Of a DNA stretch of 64,000 nucleotides, positions 24,291 through 36,849 are shown one piece after another. Source of the stretch: Setophaga petechia. Its lineage: Eukaryota; Chordata; Aves; Passeriformes; Parulidae. A program made the position numbers and the translations under genes. The DNA lies in NCBI GenBank assembly GCA_024362935.1, contig JANCRA010000006.1, positions 36,201,924-36,265,923 of the forward strand, read 5' to 3'. The notes beneath the pieces were generated by a model. That model worked only from the letters and a program-made list of their open reading frames with translations. It made no database searches and was not told the origin of the DNA. The first letter of the stretch is position 1, and the number at the start of each line of letters is the position of its first letter.

Positions 24291-27200
24291 TTAATGTGAA
24301 GGGAAAGGCAAGAGAGTGGGAAAGTACTGTTTTCTAGCACTTTGCAGGCTGCTAACACAATCGCAGTGCTGTGGAGCAGTTAGCTGTTCAGTGCACTGCA
24401 GTAAGTGTTTCTTGTCACCTACATCTAAGCAAATAGCTTTTTCACTATGTCTCGCAAGGAGAAAACCTTCCTGCTCACTTAGCAACTTCCATCGTGTTGT
24501 AGATGTTGCAGAGAGGGCTGCAGAGTTTTTTGACACAAGAAAAAGAAAGTTGTCTAAGATGCCTTCCTTTCAAGTATTAATGTGAAGGGAAAGGCAAGAG
24601 AGTGGGAAAGTACTGTTTTCTAGCACTTTGAGAGCTGCTAACACAATCCCAGTGCTGTGTACCAATTAACTTGTCACTGCACTGCAGTAAGTGTTTCTTG
24701 TCACCTACATCTGAGCAAATAGCTTTTTCACTTTGTCTCGCAAGGGGAAAACGTTGCTGCTCACTAAACAACTTCCATCGTGTTGTAGATGTTGCACAGA
24801 GGGCTGCAGTGTGTTTTGCAAAATGTAAAAGAAAGTTGTCTAAGACGCCTTCCTTTCAAGTATTAATGTGAAGGGAAAGGCAAGAGAGTGGGAAAGTACT
24901 GTTTTCTAGCACTTTGCAAGCTGCTAACACAATCCCAGTTCTGTGTAGCAATTAGCTGTTCAGTGCACTGCAGTAAGTGTTTCTTGTCACCTACATCTAA
25001 GCAAAAAGCTTTTTCACTATGTCTCGCAAGGAGAAAACCTTCCTGCTCACTAAACAACTTCCATCGTGTTGTAGATGTTGCAGAGAGGGCTGCAGAGTTT
25101 TTTGACACAAGAAAAAGAAAGTTGTCTAAGACGCCTTCCTTTCAAGTATTAATGTGAAGGGAAAGGCAAGAGAGTGGGAAAGTACTGTTTTCTAGCACTT
25201 TGCAGGCTGCTAACACAATCGCAGTGCTGTGTAGCAGTTAGCTTTTCAGTGCACTGCAGTAAGTGTTTCTTGTCACCTACATCTAAGCAAATAGCTTTTT
25301 CACTATGTCTCGCAAGGAGAAAACCTTCCTGCTCACTAAACAACTTCCATCGTGTTGTAGATGTTGCAGAGAGGGCTGCAGAGTTTTTTGACACAAGAAA
25401 AAGAAAGTTGTCTAAGATGCCTTCCTTTCAAGTATTAATGTGAAGGCAAAGGCAAGAGAGTGGGAAAGTACTGTTTTCTAGCACTTTGTAAGCTGCTAAC
25501 ACAGTACTAGTGCTGTGGAGCAGATAGCTGTTCAGTGCACTGCAGTAAGTGTTTCTTGTCACCTACATCTAAGCAAATATCTTTTTAACTATGTCTCGCA
25601 AGGAGAAAACCTTCCTGCTCACTAAACAACTTCCATCGTGTTGTAGATGTTGCAGAGAGGGCTGCAGAGTTTTTTGACACAAGAAAAAGAAAGTTGTCTA
25701 AGATGCCTTCCTTTCAAGTATTAATGTGAAGGGAAAGGCAAGAGAGTGGGAAAGTACTGTTTTCTAGCACTTTGCAAGCTGCTAACACAATCCCAGTTCT
25801 GTGTAGCAATTAGCTGTTCAGTGCACTGCAGTAAGTGTTTCTTGTCACCTACATCTGAGCAAATAGCTTTTTCACTTTGTCTCGCAAGGGGAAAACGTTG
25901 CTGCTCACTAAAAAACTTCCATCGTGTTGTAGATGTTGCACAGAGGGCTGCAGTGTGTTTTGCAAAATGTAAAAGAAAGTTGTCTAAGACGCCTTCCTTT
26001 CAAGTATTAATGTGAAGGGAAAGGCAAGAGAGTGGGAAAGTACTGTTTTCTAGCACTTTGCAAGCTGCTAACACAGTACTAGTGCTGTGTAGCAGTTAGC
26101 TGTTCAGTGCACTGCAGTAAGTGTTTCCTGTCACCTACATCTGAGCAAATAGCTTTTTCACAATGTCTCGCAATTGGAAAACGTTCCAGCTCACTAAACA
26201 ACTTCCATCGTGTTGTAGAAGTTGCACAGAGGGCTGCAGTGTGTTTTGCAAAATATGAAAGAAAGTTGTCTAAGACGCCTTCCTTTCAAGTATTAATGTG
26301 AAGGGAAAGGCAAGAGAGTGGGAAAGTACTGTTTTCTAGCACTTTGAGAGCTGCTAACACAATCCCAGTGCTGTGTACCAATTAACTTGTCACTGCACTG
26401 CAGTAAGGGTTTCTTGTCACCTATATCTAAGCAAATGCTTTTTCACTATGTCTCGCAAGGAGAAAACCTTCTTGCTCACTAAACATCTCCTATAGTGTTC
26501 TAGAAGTTGCACAGAGGGCTGCAGTGTGTTTTGCAAAATGTAAAAGAAAGTTGTCTAAGACGCCTTCCTTTCAAGTATTAATGTGAAGGGAAAGGCAAGA
26601 GAGTGGGAAAGTACTGTTTTCTATCACTTTGAGAGCTGCTAACACAATCCCAGTGCTGTGTACCAATTAACTTGTCACTGCACTGCAGTAAGTGTTTCTT
26701 GTCACCTACATCTGAGCAAATAGCTTTTTCACTTTGTCTCGCAAGGGGAAAACGTTGCTGCTCACTAAACAACTTCCATCGTGTTGTAGAAGTTGCACAG
26801 AGGGCTGCAGTGTGTTTTGCAAAATGTAAAAGAAAGTTGTCTAAGACGCCTTCCTTTCAAGTATTAATGTGAAGGGAAAGGCAAGAGAGTGGGAAAGTAC
26901 TGTTTTCTAGCACTTTGAGAGCTGCTAACACAATCCCAGTGCTGTGTACCAATTAACTTGTCACTGCACTGCAGTAAGGGTTTCTTGTCACCTATATCTA
27001 AGCAAATGCTTTTTCACTATGTCTCGCAAGGAGAAAACCTTCTTGCTCACTAAACATCTCCTATAGTGTTCTAGAAGTTGCACAGAGGGCTGCAGTGTGT
27101 TTTGCAAAATGTAAAAGAAAGTTGTCTAAGACGCCTTCCTTTCAAGTATTAATGTGAAGGGAAAGGCAAGAGAGTGGGAAAGTACTGTTTTCTAGCACTT

Positions 27201-29433
27201 TGAGAGCTGCTAACACAATCCCAGTGCTGTGTACCAATTAACTTGTCACTGCACTGCAGTAAGTGTTTCTTGTCACCTACATCTGAGCAAATAGCTTTTT
27301 CACTTTGTCTCGCAAGGGGAAAACGTTGCTGCTCACTAAACAACTTCCATCGTGTTGTAGAAGTTGCACAGAGGGCTGCAGTGTGTTTTGCAAAATATAA
27401 AAGAAAGTTGTCTAAGACGCCTTCCTTTCAAGTATTAATGTGAAGGGAAAGGCAAGAGAGTGGGAAAGTACTGTTTTCTAGCACTTTGAGAGCTGCTAAC
27501 ACAATCCCAGTGCTGTGTACCAATTAACTTGTCACTGCACTGCAGTAAGGGTTTCTTGTCACCTATATCTAAGCAAATGCTTTTTCACTATGTCTCGCAA
27601 GGAGAAAACCTTCTTGCTCACTAAACATCTCCTATAGTGTTCTAGAAGTTGCACAGAGGGCTGCAGTGTGTTTTGCAAAATGTAAAAGAAAGTTGTCTAA
27701 GACGCCTTCCTTTCAAGTATTAATGTGAAGGGAAAGGCAAGAGAGTGGGAAAGTACTGTTTTCTATCACTTTGAGAGCTGCTAACACAATCCCAGTGCTG
27801 TGTACCAATTAACTTGTCACTGCACTGCAGTAAGTGTTTCTTGTCACCTACATCTGAGCAAATAGCTTTTTCACTTTGTCTCGCAAGGGGAAAACGTTGC
27901 TGCTCACTAAACAACTTCCATCGTGTTGTAGAAGTTGCACAGAGGGCTGCAGTGTGTTTTGCAAAATATAAAAGAAAGTTGTCTAAGATGCCTTCCTTTC
28001 AAGTATTAATGTGAAGGGAAAGGCAAGAGAGTGGGAAAGTACTGTTTTCTAGCACTTTGAGAGCTGCTAACACAATCCCAGTGCTGTGTACCAATTAACT
28101 TGTCACTGCACTGCAGTAAGGGTTTCTTGTCACCTATATCTAAGCAAATGCTTTTTCACTATGTCTCGCAAGGAGAAAACCTTCTTGCTCACTAAACATC
28201 TCCTATAGTGTTCTAGAAGTTGCACAGAGGGCTGCAGTGTGTTTTGCAAAATGTAAAAGAAAGTTGTCTAAGACGCCTTCCTTTCAAGTATTAATGTGAA
28301 GGGAAAGGCAAGAGAGTGGGAAAGTACTGTTTTCTAGCACTTTGAGAGCTGCTAACACAATCCCAGTGCTGTGTACCAATTAACTTGTCACTGCACTGCA
28401 GTAAGTGTTTCTTGTCACCTACATCTGAGCAAATAGCTTTTTCACTTTGTCTCGCAAGGGGAAAACGTTGCTGCTCACTAAACAACTTCCATCGTGTTGT
28501 AGAAGTTGCACAGAGGGCTGCAGTGTGTTTTGCAAAATATAAAAGAAAGTTGTCTAAGACGCCTTCCTTTCAAGTATTAATGTGAAGGGAAAGGCAAGAG
28601 AGTGGGAAAGTACTGTTTTCTAGCACTTTGAGAGCTGCTAACACAATCCCAGTGCTGTGTACCAATTAACTTGTCACTGCACTGCAGTAAGGGTTTCTTG
28701 TCACCTATATCTAAGCAAATGCTTTTTCACTATGTCTCGCAAGGAGAAAACCTTCTTGCTCACTAAACATCTCCTATAGTGTTCTAGAAGTTGCACAGAG
28801 GGCTGCAGTGTGTTTTGCAAAATGTAAAAGAAAGTTGTCTAAGACGCCTTCCTTTCAAGTATTAATGTGAAGGGAAAGGCAAGAGAGTGGGAAAGTACTG
28901 TTTTCTAGCACTTTGAGAGCTGCTAACACAATCCCAGTGCTGTGTACCAATTAACTTGTCACTGCACTGCAGTAAGTGTTTCTTGTCACCTACATCTGAG
29001 CAAATAGCTTTTTCACTTTGTCTCGCAAGGGGAAAACGTTGCTGCTCACTAAACAACTTCCATCGTGTTGTAGAAGTTGCACAGAGGGCTGCAGTGTGTT
29101 TTGCAAAATGTAAAAGAAAGTTGTCTATGACGCCTTCCTTTCAAGTATTAATGTGAAGGGAAAGGCAAGAGAGTGGGAAAGTACTGTTTTCTAGCACTTT
29201 GAGAGCTGCTAACACAATCCCAGTGCTGTGTACCAATTAGCTGTTCAGTGCACTGCAGTAAGTGTTTCTTGTCACCTACATCTAAGCAAAAAGCTTTTTC
29301 ACTATGTCTCGCAAGGAGAAAACCTTCCTGCTCACTAAACAACTTTCATCGTGTTGTAGATGTTGCAGAGAGGGCTGCAGAGTTTTTTGACACAAGAAAA
29401 AGAAAGTTGTCTAAGACGCCTTCCTTTCAAGTA
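24291..29433 (+). repeat. 5,143-bp expanded higher-order repeat, copy d
   Basis: This unit runs anchor to anchor but is 1,142 bp (exactly two 571-bp dimers) longer than the 4,001-bp form. Its dimer tract, 26293-29147, holds five dimers. The 13-kb copy 2 boundary falls inside it, so its right part is not duplicated from copy 1. Confidence 0.85.
26293..29147 (+). repeat. 571-bp dimer tract, 5 copies
   Basis: This is the longest alpha/beta tract in the window. Beta monomers start at 26578, 27149, 27720, 28291 and 28862. The extra dimers account for the 5,143-bp length of the surrounding higher-order unit. Confidence 0.88.
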
Positions 29434-32400
29434 TTAATGTGAAGGGAAAGGCAAGAGAGTGGGAAAGTACTGTTTTCTAGCACTTTGCAGGCTGCTAACA
29501 CAATCGCAGTGCTGTGGAGCAGTTAGCTGTTCAGTGCACTGCAGTAAGTGTTTCTTGTCACCTACATCTAAGCAAATAGCTTTTTCACTATGTCTCGCAA
29601 GGAGAAAACCTTCCTGCTCACTTAGCAACTTCCATCGTGTTGTAGATGTTGCAGAGAGGGCTGCAGAGTTTTTTGACACAAGAAAAAGAAAGTTGTCTAA
29701 GATGCCTTCCTTTCAAGTATTAATGTGAAGGGAAAGGCAAGAGAGTGGGAAAGTACTGTTTTCTAGCACTTTGAGAGCTGCTAACACAATCCCAGTGCTG
29801 TGTACCAATTAACTTGTCACTGCACTGCAGTAAGTGTTTCTTGTCACCTACATCTGAGCAAATAGCTTTTTCACTTTGTCTCGCAAGGGGAAAACGTTGC
29901 TGCTCACTAAACAACTTCCATCGTGTTGTAGATGTTGCACAGACGGCTGCAGTGTGTTTTGCAAAATGTAAAAGAAAGTTGTCTAAGACGCCTTCCTTTC
30001 AAGTATTAATGTGAAGGGAAAGGCAAGAGAGTGGGAAAGTACTGTTTTCTAGCACTTTGCAAGCTGCTAACACAATCCCAGTTCTGTGTAGCAATTAGCT
30101 GTTCAGTGCACTGCAGTAAGTGTTTCTTGTCACCTACATCTAAGCAAAAAGCTTTTTCACTATGTCTCGCAAGGAGAAAACCTTCCTGCTCACTAAACAA
30201 CTTCCATCGTGTTGTAGATGTTGCAGAGAGGGCTGCAGAGTTTTTTGACACAAGAAAAAGAAAGTTGTCTAAGACGCCTTCCTTTCAAGTATTAATGTGA
30301 AGGGAAAGGCAAGAGAGTGGGAAAGTACTGTTTTCTAGCACTTTGCAGGCTGCTAACACAATCGCAGTGCTGTGTAGCAGTTAGCTTTTCAGTGCACTGC
30401 AGTAAGTGTTTCTTGTCACCTACATCTAAGCAAATAGCTTTTTCACTATGTCTCGCAAGGAGAAAACCTTCCTGCTCACTAAACAACTTCCATCGTGTTG
30501 TAGATGTTGCAGAGAGGGCTGCAGAGTTTTTTGACACAAGAAAAAGAAAGTTGTCTAAGATGCCTTCCTTTCAAGTATTAATGTGAAGGGAAAGGCAAGA
30601 GAGTGGGAAAGTACTGTTTTCTAGCACTTTGTAAGCTGCTAACACAGTACTAGTGCTGTGGAGCAGATAGCTGTTCAGTGCACTGCAGTAAGTGTTTCTT
30701 GTCACCTACATCTAAGCAAATATCTTTTTAACTATGTCTCGCAAGGAGAAAACCTTCCTGCTCACTAAACAACTTCCATCGTGTTGTAGATGTTGCAGAG
30801 AGGGCTGCAGAGTTTTTTGACACAAGAAAAAGAAAGTTGTCTAAGATGCCTTCCTTTCAAGTATTAATGTGAAGGGAAAGGCAAGAGAGTGGGAAAGTAC
30901 TGTTTTCTAGCACTTTGCAAGCTGCTAACACAATCCCAGTTCTGTGTAGCAATTAGCTGTTCAGTGCACTGCAGTAAGTGTTTCTTGTCACCTACATCTG
31001 AGCAAATAGCTTTTTCACTTTGTCTCGCAAGGGGAAAACGTTGCTGCTCACTAAACAACTTCCATCGTGTTGTAGATGTTGCACAGAGGGCTGCAGTGTG
31101 TTTTGCAAAATGTAAAAGAAAGTTGTCTAAGACGCCTTCCTTTCAAGTATTAATGTGAAGGGAAAGGCAAGAGAGTGGGAAAGTACTGTTTTCTAGCACT
31201 TTGCAAGCTGCTAACACAGTACTAGTGCTGTGTAGCAGTTAGCTGTTCAGTGCACTGCAGTAAGTGTTTCCTGTCACCTACATCTGAGCAAATAGCTTTT
31301 TCACAATGTCTCGCAATTGGAAAACGTTCCAGCTCACTAAACAACTTCCATCGTGTTGTAGAAGTTGCACAGAGGGCTGCAGTGTGTTTTGCAAAATATG
31401 AAAGAAAGTTGTCTAAGACGCCTTCCTTTCAAGTATTAATGTGAAGGGAAAGGCAAGAGAGTGGGAAAGTACTGTTTTCTAGCACTTTGAGAGCTGCTAA
31501 CACAATCCCAGTGCTGTGTACCAATTAACTTGTCACTGCACTGCAGTAAGGGTTTCTTGTCACCTATATCTAAGCAAATGCTTTTTCACTATGTCTCGCA
31601 AGGAGAAAACCTTCTTGCTCACTAAACATCTCCTATAGTGTTCTAGAAGTTGCACAGAGGGCTGCAGTGTGTTTTGCAAAATGTAAAAGAAAGTTGTCTA
31701 AGACGCCTTCCTTTCAAGTATTAATGTGAAGGGAAAGGCAAGAGAGTGGGAAAGTACTGTTTTCTATCACTTTGAGAGCTGCTAACACAATCCCAGTGCT
31801 GTGTACCAATTAACTTGTCACTGCACTGCAGTAAGTGTTTCTTGTCACCTACATCTGAGCAAATAGCTTTTTCACTTTGTCTCGCAAGGGGAAAACGTTG
31901 CTGCTCACTAAACAACTTCCATCGTGTTGTAGAAGTTGCACAGAGGGCTGCAGTGTGTTTTGCAAAATATAAAAGAAAGTTGTCTAAGACGCCTTCCTTT
32001 CAAGTATTAATGTGAAGGGAAAGGCAAGAGAGTGGGAAAGTACTGTTTTCTAGCACTTTGAGAGCTGCTAACACAATCCCAGTGCTGTGTACCAATTAAC
32101 TTGTCACTGCACTGCAGTAAGGGTTTCTTGTCACCTATATCTAAGCAAATGCTTTTTCACTATGTCTCGCAAGGAGAAAACCTTCTTGCTCACTAAACAT
32201 CTCCTATAGTGTTCTAGAAGTTGCACAGAGGGCTGCAGTGTGTTTTGCAAAATGTAAAAGAAAGTTGTCTAAGACGCCTTCCTTTCAAGTATTAATGTGA
32301 AGGGAAAGGCAAGAGAGTGGGAAAGTACTGTTTTCTAGCACTTTGAGAGCTGCTAACACAATCCCAGTGCTGTGTACCAATTAACTTGTCACTGCACTGC

Positions 32401-33434
32401 AGTAAGTGTTTCTTGTCACCTACATCTGAGCAAATAGCTTTTTCACTTTGTCTCGCAAGGGGAAAACGTTGCTGCTCACTAAACAACTTCCATCGTGTTG
32501 TAGAAGTTGCACAGAGGGCTGCAGTGTGTTTTGCAAAATATAAAAGAAAGTTGTCTAAGACGCCTTCCTTTCAAGTATTAATGTGAAGGGAAAGGCAAGA
32601 GAGTGGGAAAGTACTGTTTTCTAGCACTTTGAGAGCTGCTAACACAATCCCAGTGCTGTGTACCAATTAACTTGTCACTGCACTGCAGTAAGGGTTTCTT
32701 GTCACCTATATCTAAGCAAATGCTTTTTCACTATGTCTCGCAAGGAGAAAACCTTCTTGCTCACTAAACATCTCCTATAGTGTTCTAGAAGTTGCACAGA
32801 GGGCTGCAGTGTGTTTTGCAAAATGTAAAAGAAAGTTGTCTAAGACGCCTTCCTTTCAAGTATTAATGTGAAGGGAAAGGCAAGAGAGTGGGAAAGTACT
32901 GTTTTCTAGCACTTTGAGAGCTGCTAACACAATCCCAGTGCTGTGTACCAATTAACTTGTCACTGCACTGCAGTAAGTGTTTCTTGTCACCTACATCTGA
33001 GCAAATAGCTTTTTCACTTTGTCTCGCAAGGGGAAAACGTTGCTGCTCACTAAACAACTTCCATCGTGTTGTAGAAGTTGCACAGAGGGCTGCAGTGTGT
33101 TTTGCAAAATGTAAAAGAAAGTTGTCTATGACGCCTTCCTTTCAAGTATTAATGTGAAGGGAAAGGCAAGAGAGTGGGAAAGTACTGTTTTCTAGCACTT
33201 TGAGAGCTGCTAACACAATCCCAGTGCTGTGTACCAATTAGCTGTTCAGTGCACTGCAGTAAGTGTTTCTTGTCACCTACATCTAAGCAAAAAGCTTTTT
33301 CACTATGTCTCGCAAGGAGAAAACCTTCCTGCTCACTAAACAACTTTCATCGTGTTGTAGATGTTGCAGAGAGGGCTGCAGAGTTTTTTGACACAAGAAA
33401 AAGAAAGTTGTCTAAGACGCCTTCCTTTCAAGTA
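29434..33434 (+). repeat. 4,001-bp higher-order repeat, copy e
   Basis: Starting slightly further left, 27720-30586 repeats at 31721-34587 with a 4,001-bp shift, including the class A run with AAAAAGCTTTTT and the GCAGTTAGCTTTTC monomer. Small private changes occur, such as AGACGGCTGCAG near 29942 and ACTGTGTTCTAG near 33759. Confidence 0.85.
31436..33148 (+). repeat. 571-bp dimer tract, 3 copies
   Basis: Beta monomers start at 31721, 32292 and 32863, with alpha monomers between them. Isolated single dimers also occur around 3145-3715, 16290-16860, 42895-43465, 44896-45466, 49626-50196, 51627-52197 and 56357-56927. Confidence 0.88.
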
Positions 33435-34862
33435 TTAATGTGAAGGGAAAGGCAAGAGAGTGGGAAAGTACTGTTTTCTAGCACTTTGCAGGCTGCTAAC
33501 ACAATCGCAGTGCTGTGGAGCAGTTAGCTGTTCAGTGCACTGCAGTAAGTGTTTCTTGTCACCTACATCTAAGCAAATAGCTTTTTCACTATGTCTCGCA
33601 AGGAGAAAACCTTCCTGCTCACTTAGCAACTTCCATCGTGTTGTAGATGTTGCAGAGAGGGCTGCAGAGTTTTTTGACACAAGAAAAAGAAAGTTGTCTA
33701 AGACGCCTTCCTTTCAAGTATTAATGTGAAGGGAAAGGCAAGAGAGTGGGAAAGTACTGTGTTCTAGCACTTTGAGAGCTGCTAACACAATCCCAGTGCT
33801 GTGTACCAATTAACTTGTCACTGCACTGCAGTAAGTGTTTCTTGTCACCTACATCTGAGCAAATAGCTTTTTCACTTTGTCTCGCAAGGGGAAAACGTTG
33901 CTGCTCACTAAACAACTTCCATCGTGTTGTAGATGTTGCACAGAGGGCTGCAGTGTGTTTTGCAAAATGTAAAAGAAAGTTGTCTAAGACGCCTTCCTTT
34001 CAAGTATTAATGTGAAGGGAAAGGCAAGAGAGTGGGAAAGTACTGTTTTCTAGCACTTTGCAAGCTGCTAACACAATCCCAGTTCTGTGTAGCAATTAGC
34101 TGTTCAGTGCACTGCAGTAAGTGTTTCTTGTCACCTACATCTAAGCAAAAAGCTTTTTCACTATGTCTCGCAAGGAGAAAACCTTCCTGCTCACTAAACA
34201 ACTTCCATCGTGTTGTAGATGTTGCAGAGAGGGCTGCAGAGTTTTTTGACACAAGAAAAAGAAAGTTGTCTAAGACGCCTTCCTTTCAAGTATTAATGTG
34301 AAGGGAAAGGCAAGAGAGTGGGAAAGTACTGTTTTCTAGCACTTTGCAGGCTGCTAACACAATCGCAGTGCTGTGTAGCAGTTAGCTTTTCAGTGCACTG
34401 CAGTAAGTGTTTCTTGTCACCTACATCTAAGCAAATAGCTTTTTCACTATGTCTCGCAAGGAGAAAACCTTCCTGCTCACTAAACAACTTCCATCGTGTT
34501 GTAGATGTTGCAGAGAGGGCTGCAGAGTTTTTTGACACAAGAAAAAGAAAGTTGTCTAAGATGCCTTCCTTTCAAGTATTAATGTGAAGGGAAAGGCAAG
34601 AGAGTGGGAAAGTACTGTTTTCTAGCACTTTGCAAGCTGCTAACACAGTACTAGTGCTGTGGAGCAGATAGCTGTTCAGTGCACTGCAGTAAGTGTTTCT
34701 TGTCACCTACATCTAAGCAAATATCTTTTTAACTATGTCTCGCAAGGAGAAAACCTTCCTGCTCACTAAACAACTTCCATCGTGTTGTAGATGTTGCAGA
34801 GAGGGCTGCAGAGTTTTTTGACACAAGAAAAAGAAAGTTGTCTAAGATGCCTTCCTTTCAAG

Positions 34863-36849
34863 TATTAATGTGAAGGGAAAGGCAAGAGAGTGGGAAAGTA
34901 CTGTTTTCTAGCACTTTGCAGGCTGCTAACACAATCCCAGTGCTGTGTAGCAGTTAGCTTTTGAATGCACTGCAGTAAGTGTTTCTTGTCACCTACATCT
35001 AAGCAAATAGCTTTTTCACTATGTCTCGCAAGGAGAAAACCTTCCTGCTCACTAAACAACTTCCATCGTGTTGTAGATGTTGCAGAGAGGGCTGCAGAGT
35101 TTTTTGACACAAGAAAAAGAAAGTTGCCTAAGATGCCTTCCTTTCAAGTATTAATGTGAAGGGAAAGGCAAGAGAGTGGGAAAGTACTGTTTTCTAGCAC
35201 TTTGCAAGCTGCTAACACAATCGCAGTGCTGTGTAGCAATTACCTTGTCAGTGCACGGCAGTAAGTGTTTCTTGATACCTACATCTGAGCAAATAGCTTT
35301 TTCACAATGTCTCGCAATTGGAAAACGTTGCTGCTCACTAAACAACTTCCATCGTGTTGTAGAAGTTGCACAGAGGGCTGCAGTGTGTTTTGCAAAATAT
35401 AAAAGAAAGTTGTCTAAGACGCCTTCCTTTCAAGTATTAATGTGAAGGGAAAGGCAAGAGAGTGGGAAAGTACTGTTTTCTAGCACTTTGAGAGCTGCTA
35501 ACACAATCCCAGTGCTGTGTACCAATTAACTTGTCACTGCACTGCAGTAAGGGTTTCTTGTCACCTATATCTAAGCAAATGCTTTTTCACTATGTCTCGC
35601 AAGGAGAAAACCTTCTTGCTCACTAAACATCTCCTATAGTGTTCTAGAAGTTGCACAGAGGGCTGCAGTGTGTTTTGCAAAATGTAAAAGAAGTTGTCTA
35701 AGACGCCTTCCTTTCAAGTATTAATGTGAAGGGAAAGGCAAGAGAGTGGGAAAGTACTGTTTTCTAGCACTTTGAGAGCTGCTAACACAATCCCAGTGCT
35801 GTGTACCAATTAACTTGTCACTGCACTGCAGTAAGTGTTTCTTGTCACCTACATCTGAGCAAATAGCTTTTTCACTTTGTCTCGCAAGGGGAAAACGTTG
35901 CTGCTCACTAAACAACTTCCATCGTGTTGTAGAAGTTGCACAGAGGGCTGCAGTGTGTTTTGCAAAATGTAAAAGAAAGTTGTCTATGACGCCTTCCTTT
36001 CAAGTATTAATGTGAAGGGAAAGGCAAGAGAGTGGGAAAGTACTGTTTTCTAGCACTTTGAAAGCTGCTAACACAATCCCAGTTCTGTGTAGCAATTAGC
36101 TGTTCAGTGCACTGCAGTAAGTGTTTCTTGTCACCTACATCTAAGCAAAAAGCTTTTTCACTATGTCTCGCAAGGAGAAAAGCTTCCTGCTCACTAAACA
36201 ACTGTCATCGTGTTGTAGATGTTGCAGAGAGGGCTGCAGAGTTTTTTGACACAAGAAAAAGAAAGTTGTCTAAGATGCCTTCCTTTCAAGTATTAATGTG
36301 AAGGGAAAGGCAAGAGAGTGGGAAAGTACTGTTTTCTAGCACTTTGCAGGCTGCTAACACAATCCCAGTGCTGTGTACCAATTAACTTGTCACTGCACTG
36401 CAGTAAGTGTTTCTTGTCACCTACATCTGAGCAAATAGCTTTTTCACTTTGTCTCGCAAGGGGAAAACGTTGCTGCTCACTAAACAACTTCCATCGTGTT
36501 GTAGATGTTGCACAGAGGGCTGCAGTGTGTTTTGCAAAATGTAAAAGAAAGTTGTCTAAGACGCCTTCCTTTCAAGTATTAATGTGAAGGGAAAGGCAAG
36601 AGAGTGGGAAAGTACTGTTTTCTAGCACTTTGCAAGCTGCTAACACAATCCCAGTTCTGTGTAGCAATTAGCTGTTCAGTGCACTGCAGTAAGTGTTTCT
36701 TCTCACCTACATCTAAGCAAATAGCTTTTTCACTATGTCTCGCAAGGAGAAAACCTTCTTGCTCACTAAACATCTCCTATCGTGCTCTAGAAGTTGCACA
36801 GAGACTGCAGTGTGTTTTGCAAAAAGTAAAAGAAAGTTGTCTAAGACGC
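34863..36849 (+). repeat. Common tail of the array preceding a cassette
   Basis: From about 34,980 this stretch is co-linear with 44,440-46,309 at an offset of about 9,460 bp. Shared markers are AAGTTGCCTAAGATG, the CACAATGTCTCGCAATTGG monomer, one alpha/beta dimer, AGCTTCCTGCTC with CAACTGTCATCG, and the final monomer. That last monomer, also at the end of the arrays before cassettes 2-4, carries TATCGTGCTCTAG, CACAGAGACTGCAG and CAAAAAGTAAAAG. One base is missing near 35692 (AAAAGAAGTTG). The array before each of cassettes 1-4 ends this way. Confidence 0.85.

Larger units (their letters stand above)
15272..28416 (+). repeat. 13,145-bp tandem duplication, copy 2
   Basis: This is the second, directly adjacent copy of 2127-15271. 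Identity with copy 1 persists about 122 bp past the nominal end, up to 15393 and 28538. There copy 1 continues with GCAAAATGTAAAAG and the downstream sequence has GCAAAATATAAAAG (difference at 15394 versus 28539). The crossover therefore maps anywhere in 15272-15393, within a single monomer. This looks like a recent unequal exchange or segmental amplification of satellite DNA. No gene is seen. Confidence 0.92.
28417..34862 (+). repeat. Array right of the 13-kb duplication
   Basis: This region is the end of the five-dimer tract, then 14-mer copies e and its successor at a 4,001-bp period. It stops resembling that pattern near 34,860, after a class A monomer with CAGTACTAGTGCTGTGGAGC and ATATCTTTTTAAC. 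The same monomer type ends the class A run near 12,300, 25,450 and 30,600. There is no gene or non-satellite insertion. Confidence 0.82.
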
